Source of the DNA: Elusimicrobiota bacterium
GTDB lineage: Bacteria > Elusimicrobiota > Elusimicrobia > F11
NCBI GenBank assembly: GCA_022072025.1
Contig: JAJVIP010000020.1
Location: forward strand, 51,335 to 115,334
Direction of reading: 5' to 3'
Length of the DNA: 64,000 nt
Part shown: in pieces, positions 35,446 through 43,100 of the stretch
How positions within the stretch are numbered: position 1 is the first letter of the stretch
How the letters are laid out: every line of letters starts with the position of its first letter
Notes under the pieces: model-generated
Seen by the model: only the letters and a program-made list of their open reading frames with translations
Database searches by the model: none
Told to the model about the DNA's origin: nothing
Translations under genes and position numbers: made by a program

Positions 35446-35592
35446 CGTCGCCCCGGCATGTCTTTGGCCGTCCAGCTCAATGATAATTTATTGTTCTGGA
35501 CTGTACCGGCCAAGATCATTATGGAACGGTACGGGGCCCAGGTTTCCCCCAACTAGAACCTGGATCCCGGCCAAAGGCATGCCGGGATGACA
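35446..35592. repeat. CCGGC-family composite palindrome with nested GTACCG module, copy 3
   Basis: Ends: CGTCGCCCCGGCATG on the left and GGCATGCCGGGATGACA on the right. The inner pair GGGCCCAGGTTTCC/AACCTGGATCCC is shared with the copy at 40121. The left arm is interrupted by two smaller palindromes: GTCCAG...CTGGAC and a module GTACCGGCCAAGATCATTAT ending GAACGGTAC. The same module sits in the opposite orientation and in the other arm of the copy at 40121. The element lies between the RNase H and YajQ genes and ends about 5 nt before the YajQ ribosome binding site. Confidence 0.85.
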
Positions 35593-35608
35593 ATGTTAAG
35601 GAGGATTT

Positions 35609-36106
35609 ATGGCAGACGAGTCTTCATTTGATGTGGTATCGAAAATTGACATGCAAGTTATGGATGACGCCGTGAACGCGGCCAGCAAGGAGTTGTCCGT
35701 GCGGTTTGATTTTCGCGGCAGTATCTCCAGTTTTGTTTTGGACAAGAAAACATCGGAGATTACTTTGACGTCTGACGATGAGGGAAAACTCAAGAGCGTT
35801 GTTGAAATATTGAGATCTAAAATCGCCAAAAAAGGAATTGATCAAAAGGCGCTCGATTTTCAAAAAGTTGAAACGGCGCTCGGAAACACCGTCCGACAGA
35901 AAGTGAAAATTCAACAAGGCATTCCCTCCGACAAGGCCAAAGCCATGGTGGCCGATATTAAATCGGCCAAGCTGAAAGTGACACCTTCGATCCAATCCGA
36001 TCAGCTCCGGGTCACAAGCAAGTCTCGAGACGCGCTCCAACAGGCCATCGCCTTGCTCAAGTCCAAAGATTACGGGATCCCGTTGCAGTTCACCAATTAC
36101 CGATGA
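35609..36106 (+). CDS. yajQ: YajQ family nucleotide-binding protein
   Basis: 165 residues, the usual size of YajQ. Family pattern: SSFDVVSKIDMQVMDDAVN, VRFDFRG, LTSDDEGKL, KGIDQKALDF and the C-terminal LRVTSKSRDALQQAI. These proteins have a ferredoxin-like duplicated fold; some bind cyclic di-GMP and act as regulators, others bind nucleic acids. AAGGAGGA lies 3-4 nt before the ATG. The stop overlaps the next gene as ATGA. The presence of c-di-GMP signalling in this organism is not shown by the window. Confidence 0.95.
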   Translation: MADESSFDVVSKIDMQVMDDAVNAASKELSVRFDFRGSISSFVLDKKTSEITLTSDDEGKLKSVVEILRSKIAKKGIDQKALDFQKVETALGNTVRQKVKIQQGIPSDKAKAMVADIKSAKLKVTPSIQSDQLRVTSKSRDALQQAIALLKSKDYGIPLQFTNYR

Positions 36107-37095
36107 CTCAGTTTGGGGTGTCCTATTTCGGGAATCGGTTTTTAAATCACGCCAAAGAGGACCTCAAACGTATTTCCGCTTGTTGTGATTACATCGTTCA
36201 TACAGTGAATGAAACAGATTTGGTGTATCACAAGTCGGTTCTTTCGAAATTATTTGAGGAATCCAGGCGGGTGGGCTTGGAAGTGTGGGTGGATCCCTGG
36301 GGCTTGGGGGGCGTGTTTGGGGGAGAAGCCTCCTCGCAGTTCCTGCTCGAACATCGCAAATCCTGGCAAGTCATGTCGAATGGAAAATTTGTACCTTCGG
36401 TTTGTTTGAATCGGCCTGAATGGAGATCCTTCATGAAGGAATGGATCCTCAGCGTTCGAGACATGGGAGGGCAGGTTATTTTTTGGGACGAACCCCATGT
36501 GGCCTTTGATTTTGAGATGGAATGGCAGGGAATATTTTCTTGTGCCTGTGAAGAATGTCAGCGTCTGTATAAAAATAAATATGGAGAAAAGATGCCCGAA
36601 CGGTTGAATGATCAAGCCAGGGAATTTCGGCGGGAGACTATGCGATCTTTTTTGACTGAAGGCATGGCTTTTTCTCATTCCAAAGGCCTCAAAAACTCAT
36701 TGTGTCTTTATGCGCTTAAAGGACATGAAGAATATGATTTGTTGTTTAAAGAGGCGGCCACCTTGCCGGATTTGGATATTTTTGGTTGTGATCCCTATTG
36801 GCATTGGCGATTCAAAAAACCGGTGGTTTCTCATGTCGAGGAATTCTCCAAATATGTGTCACTCCATGCCACGACCAATAAAAAAATGTCGCAAATTTGG
36901 ATTCAAGCCATGCGGCTTCCCAGTGGAAAAGAGTCCGAGATTGGTTTGGCAGTGGAGGCGGCCATACGTCAAGGAATCTCCCACATCGCCGCCTGGAGTT
37001 TTGATGGGGGGGAATTGTTGGACACGGTGTTGTCCGAACGTCCTGACATGGTCTGGGCGGAAACAGAACGTGCCTTTCTCCGATTCCGGCAATGA
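36103..37095 (+). CDS. Predicted TIM-barrel hydrolase-like protein of unknown function
   Basis: 330 residues with no signal peptide. I do not recognise a named family. The layout of alternating strands and helices resembles glycoside-hydrolase-like TIM barrels: GVSYFGNRF (first strand), GLEVWVDPWGLGGVFGGE, an acidic pair in VIFWDEPHVAFDF (~126-138, possible catalytic Asp/Glu), DIFGCDPYWHW and IAAWSFDGGE. A CxxC pair (SCACEECQRLY) may bind metal. It is coupled to yajQ upstream and to the lipid kinase downstream by 4-nt overlaps, so it belongs to the same transcript. A role in handling a sugar phosphate or envelope glycan is possible but unproven. Confidence 0.75.
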   Translation: MTQFGVSYFGNRFLNHAKEDLKRISACCDYIVHTVNETDLVYHKSVLSKLFEESRRVGLEVWVDPWGLGGVFGGEASSQFLLEHRKSWQVMSNGKFVPSVCLNRPEWRSFMKEWILSVRDMGGQVIFWDEPHVAFDFEMEWQGIFSCACEECQRLYKNKYGEKMPERLNDQAREFRRETMRSFLTEGMAFSHSKGLKNSLCLYALKGHEEYDLLFKEAATLPDLDIFGCDPYWHWRFKKPVVSHVEEFSKYVSLHATTNKKMSQIWIQAMRLPSGKESEIGLAVEAAIRQGISHIAAWSFDGGELLDTVLSERPDMVWAETERAFLRFRQ

Positions 37096-37967
37096 AAGAT
37101 TTTTTTCACATTTTGAATCCCAACCAAGACCATGCCAAGGGCGTTCGTCGATTTTTTAGAAAGAATTTGCAACTCCAATCCATGTGGGTTGAACGAACCA
37201 GCCACCCCACCCATTTGGAAACCTTGGTGTTATGGGCGGTGAATGAAGGCCATCCCAACATCGCGATTTGGGGAGGTGATGGTTCGTTGAGTCGGGTGGT
37301 GCAATGTCTGTATGAACTTAAGGCGCTAGAGAAAGTGACATTGGCTCTTGTGCCCGCTGGAACCTGCAATGATTTTGGGCGAAAAATGGGGTTGGCCTTG
37401 TGGAAAAAGTTGGTCCACAATTTCTTGGAGGCTCCGGGACGTCATGAACTTGTTGATGTGGGGCTTTTGAAATCTGAAATAGGGAACCGGACATTTATTA
37501 ATAACGCTGGTTTTGGCCGCACCGCTCATCGGGCGCGTTACAAGTCTCATCCCATCCGTGATATTTATTCATTTTCAACCAAGCGATTGGATATCAATTG
37601 GACATTGAACGGTTCGGATTCCTATGAAACACGAGACGCCTTTTTGGGAGTTGTTTGCAATGGCCCTTTTTTCAATGGGGGTCTCAATTTTGAAAAAGAT
37701 GTCGACCCGAGTGATGGAATATTGAACGGTTTTTTTGAAGCGCCTCAACCGCCACGATCTTTGGTGTGGAAATTTATAAAGGGGCGGTTTGGCCATCCGC
37801 TTTTTAATCACAATTCATTTCGAGTGGACGGACCATTCATTCGAGTCGGGTCGGATGAGGACCTTTTTCCCCAAGTTGATGGAGAGCCGGTGGGAGAAGG
37901 TTCGGCCAGAAACCTGGAGTTTTCAATTTTGCCTCAGAAATTAAAGTTTCATCACTTTGGGAGATAG
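37092..37967 (+). CDS. Diacylglycerol kinase/YegS-like lipid kinase
   Basis: 291 residues of the DAGK catalytic superfamily, which phosphorylates diacylglycerol or related lipids with ATP. The nucleotide loop WGGDGSLSRVVQ (~60-71) and VPAGTCNDFGRKMGL (~94-108) are the diagnostic motifs. The C-terminal beta domain contains FNGGLNFEKDVDPSDGILNG and ends with QVDGEPVG, which matches the family. Start overlaps the preceding gene as ATGA; folD begins 2 nt after the stop. The substrate is inferred from family. Confidence 0.92.
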   Translation: MKDFFHILNPNQDHAKGVRRFFRKNLQLQSMWVERTSHPTHLETLVLWAVNEGHPNIAIWGGDGSLSRVVQCLYELKALEKVTLALVPAGTCNDFGRKMGLALWKKLVHNFLEAPGRHELVDVGLLKSEIGNRTFINNAGFGRTAHRARYKSHPIRDIYSFSTKRLDINWTLNGSDSYETRDAFLGVVCNGPFFNGGLNFEKDVDPSDGILNGFFEAPQPPRSLVWKFIKGRFGHPLFNHNSFRVDGPFIRVGSDEDLFPQVDGEPVGEGSARNLEFSILPQKLKFHHFGR

Positions 37968-37969
37968 GT

Positions 37970-38833
37970 ATGGCTCAGATTCTGGATGGAAAAAAAATTT
38001 CAGCCGAAGTTTACGCCGATATTCGCCGTCGTTGTTCTGAGTTGGCCAAAAATAATATCAAGCCCGGTTTGGCCACCGTTTTGGTGGGCGATGATCCCGC
38101 CTCTCAGGTTTATGTGGGACAGAAAATCAAAAAGTGCCAAGAAAATGGCATCGAATCCATTCACTGCCCCCTCCCAGCAACGATTTCTCAAGAAGGGGTT
38201 ATACAGAAGGTCAAAGAATTAAATGAAAACCCCAAAGTGAATGGAATGATTGTTCAGCTTCCATTGCCGAAAACAATTGATCCTGAGCCCGTTATAAACT
38301 CAATTGATCCAAAAAAGGATGCTGATGGTTTGCATCCGCTTAATCAAGGGCTCCTGGGCCGATTAAAAAACTGGAAGGAAATTACGCAATCCGGCATTCC
38401 ACTTTCCTGTACGCCCTATGGTGTTGTTCAAATGCTTCTTCATGAAAAAATTCAAATTCAAGGAAAACATGCGGTTATTGTTGGTCGGTCAACTTTAGTT
38501 GGAAAGCCTCTGGCTCAATTACTTTTAAGCCTAGATGCCACTGTTACCATTGCTCATTCAAAAACTACGGACTTGATTGGAATGTGTCGAACTGCGGATA
38601 TTTTGGTGGCCGCTTTGGGTCAACCAGAGTTCATCAAAGGGGACTGGGTGAAACCGGGAGCTGTGGTGATTGATGTGGGAATTTCTCGAACAAAAGAGGG
38701 GCTAAAAGGAGATGTTGATTTTAAAGCTGTTTCACAAGTGGCCTCATGGATTACCCCTGTTCCAGGGGGGGTCGGGATTATGACGGTCGCCATGTTGCTG
38801 AGAAACACCGTTTCGCTAACAGAATATCATTAG
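37970..38833 (+). CDS. folD: Bifunctional methylenetetrahydrofolate dehydrogenase/cyclohydrolase
   Basis: 287 residues; converts 5,10-methylene-THF to 10-formyl-THF using NADP+. Motifs: VLVGDDPASQVYVGQKIKKC (active-site Tyr and Lys), VQLPLPKTIDPE, KDADGLHPLNQG, VIVGRSTLVGKPLAQLL and TPVPGGVGIMTVAMLL. The length is standard. It is the last gene of the coupled run that began at wecA-like/wecB, and with glyA upstream it completes the one-carbon branch. A promoter for the next gene follows within 10 nt of its stop. Confidence 0.97.
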   Translation: MAQILDGKKISAEVYADIRRRCSELAKNNIKPGLATVLVGDDPASQVYVGQKIKKCQENGIESIHCPLPATISQEGVIQKVKELNENPKVNGMIVQLPLPKTIDPEPVINSIDPKKDADGLHPLNQGLLGRLKNWKEITQSGIPLSCTPYGVVQMLLHEKIQIQGKHAVIVGRSTLVGKPLAQLLLSLDATVTIAHSKTTDLIGMCRTADILVAALGQPEFIKGDWVKPGAVVIDVGISRTKEGLKGDVDFKAVSQVASWITPVPGGVGIMTVAMLLRNTVSLTEYH

Positions 38834-38841
38834 AATTTCAT

Positions 38842-38869
38842 TTGACTTTTTGCTTATGGCGGGTACATT
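38842..38869 (+). promoter_or_regulatory. Candidate sigma-70-type promoter
   Basis: TTGACT at 38842-38847 and TACATT at 38864-38869 with a 16-nt spacer, about 20 nt before the ATG at 38890. It lies directly after folD and would start a separate transcript for the exported proteins and the giant gene. Confidence 0.45.
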
Positions 38870-38889
38870 TGGTGTGACTTCAATTCGCC

Positions 38890-39402
38890 ATGAAAAAATT
38901 ATCGCTGCTCATGATGCTCCAAATTGTTTTCGCGTTCGCAAGTCAGCATTGCGGCGCGTCGAATTCCAACAACAATCAAAACCCGTTGCGCATCTCAATT
39001 GCCCTTCCCTCCGAAGCGTTGGAGTTCGATGACCTGGATGTTCGAGATCAGTGGAACCGTCCCATCAATACCGCAAAAGAAAAAACGGCATTCTCAGCCT
39101 TGTGGTCAGAAAATCTAAACAAAAAAATACTTTTCTCATTGACTCCCGTTCGCTTAAAACTCATGTCCCTTCTGCAAGCCACTTGGGACATGTTTGCCGC
39201 TCAAATTGGATATCGAGGCGCTTTCATTTGGCGTTCGATCAAATTCTTTTTCCACAATGAGAAAATTCGAGTCAATTTTGTTCCCTTCATTGCCTCATCC
39301 GCTGTATCTCCACCTGTTTATCATCTGTCCTTTGATTCCAGTGGAAATCCCTTTTCCTTTTTCCTGCATGCCGTGATTTCATCGACCCGCCTCCTCTGTT
39401 AA
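38890..39402 (+). CDS. Small exported protein of unknown function
   Basis: 170 residues with a signal-peptide-like start (MKKLSLLMMLQIVFAFAS then Gln-His-Cys). The mature part includes IALPSEALEFDDLDVRDQWN and LMSLLQATWDMFAAQIGYRG, with more hydrophobic stretches near the end (NPFSFFLHAVISS). I see no known domain. There is no good ribosome binding site at the ATG; the candidate promoter at 38842-38869 would give a leader of only about 15 nt. It ends about 100 nt before the HEAT gene. It could instead be a decaying gene, so confidence is moderate. Confidence 0.45.
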   Translation: MKKLSLLMMLQIVFAFASQHCGASNSNNNQNPLRISIALPSEALEFDDLDVRDQWNRPINTAKEKTAFSALWSENLNKKILFSLTPVRLKLMSLLQATWDMFAAQIGYRGAFIWRSIKFFFHNEKIRVNFVPFIASSAVSPPVYHLSFDSSGNPFSFFLHAVISSTRLLC

Positions 39403-39413
39403 TTCCTCCCCTT

Positions 39414-39454
39414 CCCGCCTTCGCTATACGACAGCTACGGCGGGCGAGCCCGCC
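39414..39454. repeat. GC-rich hairpin in the gap before the HEAT gene
   Basis: CCCGCC at 39414-39419 can pair with GGCGGG at 39439-39444, and GGCGGGC (39439-39445) pairs even better with GCCCGCC (39448-39454) across two bases. There is no T-run after it, so it is not a standard intrinsic terminator. It could be a small repeat or an RNA structure controlling read-through toward the giant gene. Confidence 0.4.
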
Positions 39455-39508
39455 TGCTGGTGCTTACGGACTTAAGATTTCAGATGTCCAAATTAACACA
39501 GGGGAATT

Positions 39509-40105
39509 GTGAAACGAACTTTGACCGCCTATATAACTAAAAGTTTTTCTTTTTTCGCGCGCGCGCGGGCGCACGACTTAAAAAAGTCGTGGGTGGCCGC
39601 GAAATTTCTTTTTGTTGCGGCTTGGGCGATGACCAGTTCAACCGGTTTAATTTTTTGTGCTGATGCGGTGGATGAATCTTTTGGCCGTTGGCGTAAAATT
39701 CAAAAGCTTCAAAGATTGCCCGCTTCTGAAGTTGAAACAATCCTCATCGCCGCCTTGCAGTCCGATCCAAGTTCCGTCGTTCGCCAGGGCGCTGCCCAAT
39801 CGCTTGGAAATTACAGCCAAAACTCTGTGGTTGTCCGCGCCTTGGCCAAAGCGCTTCACGAGGACCCTGAGAAATCCGTCCGTTGTGCTTGCGCGCTTTC
39901 ACTGGGCCTCTCGCCCACGTTCAAAGCCATACGCGCCCTTGAAAATGCGGTGGATGATCCTGACCCGGATTTGCGTCGTCAAATTGCTTTCAGCCTGAAA
40001 CGTCACCGGGTTGGAGCGAATAAATTAAAAGCCGAAGCCCTTTTAAAGAAACTGGGCAAAGACAGTGACCTCTCCGTTCGATTGATGGCGGGGGCTGAGA
40101 AATGA
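39509..40105 (+). CDS. Exported HEAT-repeat protein upstream of the giant gene
   Basis: 198 residues from GTG at 39509 (preceded by AGGGGAA). A hydrophobic segment (WVAAKFLFVAAWAMTSSTG, ~29-47, then LIFCADA) looks like a signal peptide. If so, an internal GTG just before VAAKFLF, near 39593, may be the true start. The mature part has about three HEAT-like repeats: VRQGAAQSLGNYSQNSVVV, CACALSLGLSPTFKAIRAL and LRRQIAFSLKRHR. The 5' end carries an alternating CG run (39556-39566) and a perfect 8-bp hairpin (39572-39591), odd for coding sequence. The TGA stop overlaps the ATG of the giant gene, indicating coupled translation and perhaps a shared role, for example as scaffold or export helper. Confidence 0.7.
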   Translation: MKRTLTAYITKSFSFFARARAHDLKKSWVAAKFLFVAAWAMTSSTGLIFCADAVDESFGRWRKIQKLQRLPASEVETILIAALQSDPSSVVRQGAAQSLGNYSQNSVVVRALAKALHEDPEKSVRCACALSLGLSPTFKAIRALENAVDDPDPDLRRQIAFSLKRHRVGANKLKAEALLKKLGKDSDLSVRLMAGAEK

Positions 40106-43100
40106 TGTCTCGACATTTGACCGGAAATATTCAGTTGAATCGTCGCCCCGGCAATCTTTTGGCCGGGGCCCAGGTTTTCCCTGTGGAAAAAACCTGGATC
40201 CCGTACCGTTCCATAATGATCTTGGTCGGTACGTACCGGCATTATGCAAATCAATGTATCGGTACGGCCAGGAAGCATGCCGGGATGACGGGACTAAAAG
40301 ATTCACCGTTGACAGACGATAAGGGTCGTTCAACTGAAAAATCCGGGTTAACTTTACGGATTCTAGTTTCAACCGGATTATTGTTTTTTGCCGGTTTGAA
40401 ATCCGCGCAGGCAATCACGGAAGGACATGTGGTTTACGGAGGATCAGACCAGCGTGTTTATTACTCTTCTTGGACCAGTTCGGGGTGGGGAACCACCCAA
40501 ACCATGCCGGCACGCGATAATGGTGCTGGAGGAACTTCCGATGACAACAAAGGTGTTTTTACATTCACAGTTGTAAAAAAGGCGCCGGCTCACACTGATC
40601 GCGCTGGAGAGATGATAATCGCGACGCTGGATACCGAGTGCCGGATCATCGCTCAGGTTTATAATCCCGGCACGAACACATGGAGCGATCCAGAGTGGAT
40701 CAACAGCGACCTTATTGAAGCCGATAAGGCTACGTTGGGCAATGGCGCCTATCGATTTTTTGACATCGCATATTCCTCAAATATCGCGATTCTTGTTTAC
40801 GCGAACCGAACCAATCAACTGACGACGAACAACCTGGCCTTTAAAAAGTGGGACGGAAATGCTTGGGACAGCGACCCAAATGTGTTCGGAAACGGCAATG
40901 CCGGTCAAGTTATATGGGTCAAAGCTGCCGGTAATCCAGTCGTGGACAAATCAACCGAGGTGGCTGTGGTATCGATGGACAGTGGCTGGGATTTGAGCGG
41001 GAGCATTTGGGATGGGGTATCAGCTTTTGGGAGTAACAATCTTTTCACATCCGACACCCGCAATTCAGGCGCTTTCACCTCTTGGGATTTGGCGTATGAG
41101 AATACCAGCGGTGAATTGCGCGTGTGGTTCGCCAGCGCCAATAACGATCAGATTATTGACGGCGCGTCCTATATAAACGGAACTTGGAATAACAATGACG
41201 GCGATGGCAGCAGCGCCGGCACCGTTATTAATGGTGTCGCATTATTTCCCAGGGCAGGGTCTGATGATATCGCGCTCCTATTAAAAACGAATGGAAACAA
41301 TCTTTCTGGAGCCATTTGGACCGGCGCTGCTTTCAGCGGTTGGACCAATGACTTGGATGGCGCCAGCACCTTATCCACTCTTGGGAGTTATAATCAAGGG
41401 TTTGACGGTGCCTGGACCACTTCCATCACTTCCTTTACTGCGGTTTACTTAAAAACCACTTCCATAACCGCATTTCGTGCCCGAACATGGAATGGCACCA
41501 CCTGGGATTCAGAAATAGGCTCTCCACCCACAATTGACGCATCGCTCAATTTATATGATCAAATTTTGGCGGTCAGCACCGGGCCCAATTGCAATACGAT
41601 TCAAGTTGCTTTCACAGGGCGTGATTCATTTAGTGCCGCATCAGCGGGATATCGTGGCGCGTCCCGATTTTACACATCAAACGTGGACGTGAAAGCTCAA
41701 TCCTATGGCGCTGTTTCCTCCCGCAGCAGCGATATCACTTTGAACGCTTATCAAACGGTGTACATGCTGGATAATCAGCTTTATTACAATGTGTATACCA
41801 ACAGGCCCAACTTGAAACTTTATGACACCGGAGGCGCCTGGGCATCAGAAAGTTATCTCACCCCAATCCCCAATGCCCTTCGTCATGTTAAAGTTCAATC
41901 CTCTCCGAAACGAGATGAAAAAATAACGTTGATGTTGGATATCGAAGGAAATTTAAGCGCGCAGGTGATTCGTGGAGGGACGGTCTATGATTCGTTGACA
42001 TTGGCGACGGACTTGCTCGGCAGCAGGCCCAATGACTTTGTCTGGACCAAAAGTTTTGACGTGGCCTATGAAAAAGCCTCCGGCCGCGCGATTGTGGCCT
42101 ATCCCAATCCCACCAATGTTCGGTTTGACTATAGGATTTGGGATCCTGGTTCGGGATGGGACCCAACCACCTATACAGCTCCTTTTACTACTCAATCAGG
42201 TCGGCCCTGGTGGATCAAATTGGCACCCCATCCTTCATCGGAGTCAAATCAAATTTTGGCGGTGACCTTGGATTGGGCAGGAGATATTTTTGGGTATGTT
42301 TGGGATCCGCTCACGGACACCTTTGGGAATGTGATCAACCTTTCATTAAATGCGGAGCATGGCACCGGCACCAACGTTCCCCGTTATGAATCTTTTGATA
42401 TTGAATACGAACAAGTTACTGGCCGGGCCATGATCGCATGGGCGGAGGATGCCGCAACTTCTTACCGATATTGTTTTTATGTATCAAGCGCCACCACGCC
42501 GGATTGGGACTGTGCTGGATCCCCTCCGACGGTTGGATATGCTGGCCGCAGCACCGGCGCGGTTCCCCGCCGATTTAATTTGGCAGCCGATCCCAATTCC
42601 AATAAATTGGTAATTGGATTGGGGTTGAGCAACGCAGGGCTTTATGTCAATGCCTGGGATGGTTCTGCGTGGGGCACGAATGCTAATACTGGTGAGAATG
42701 GGGCCTTGACTGCCTCGCTGGAAGATTCCAATACATTTAAGGGAAGCTTCGATTTGGCTTGGGAATCGTTGGGTGGACAAGCCGTGGCATTTGTGGGACG
42801 ATCAGGAACCGCCAATCTTCAAATTTCTGTCTCGACCGGGAGCACATGGGCCACCGATGCAGGTGTTCCCAACATTTACGGAGATGGAGAATTTATCAAT
42901 GCATATCCCGACCCCTATTCGGACCGCATCAATGTATTGGTGGACAATGAGCGTGGGCGCATGACCAGCATAACTTGGCAAGGAGATCCGCCCGGATCAA
43001 TCAGCGCCGCCCGTTTCGGAGCCGGTATGCCAGGCCGGTATGCCATCACTTTACAAACTCAGTTCGGCCCTTTTGCGTTTGCCTGGACCAAGGACTACAC

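Noticed and set aside
40141..40290. Riboswitch or attenuator upstream of the giant gene
   Set aside because: The structure is explained by a dispersed palindrome found in three other places, not by a known leader fold.
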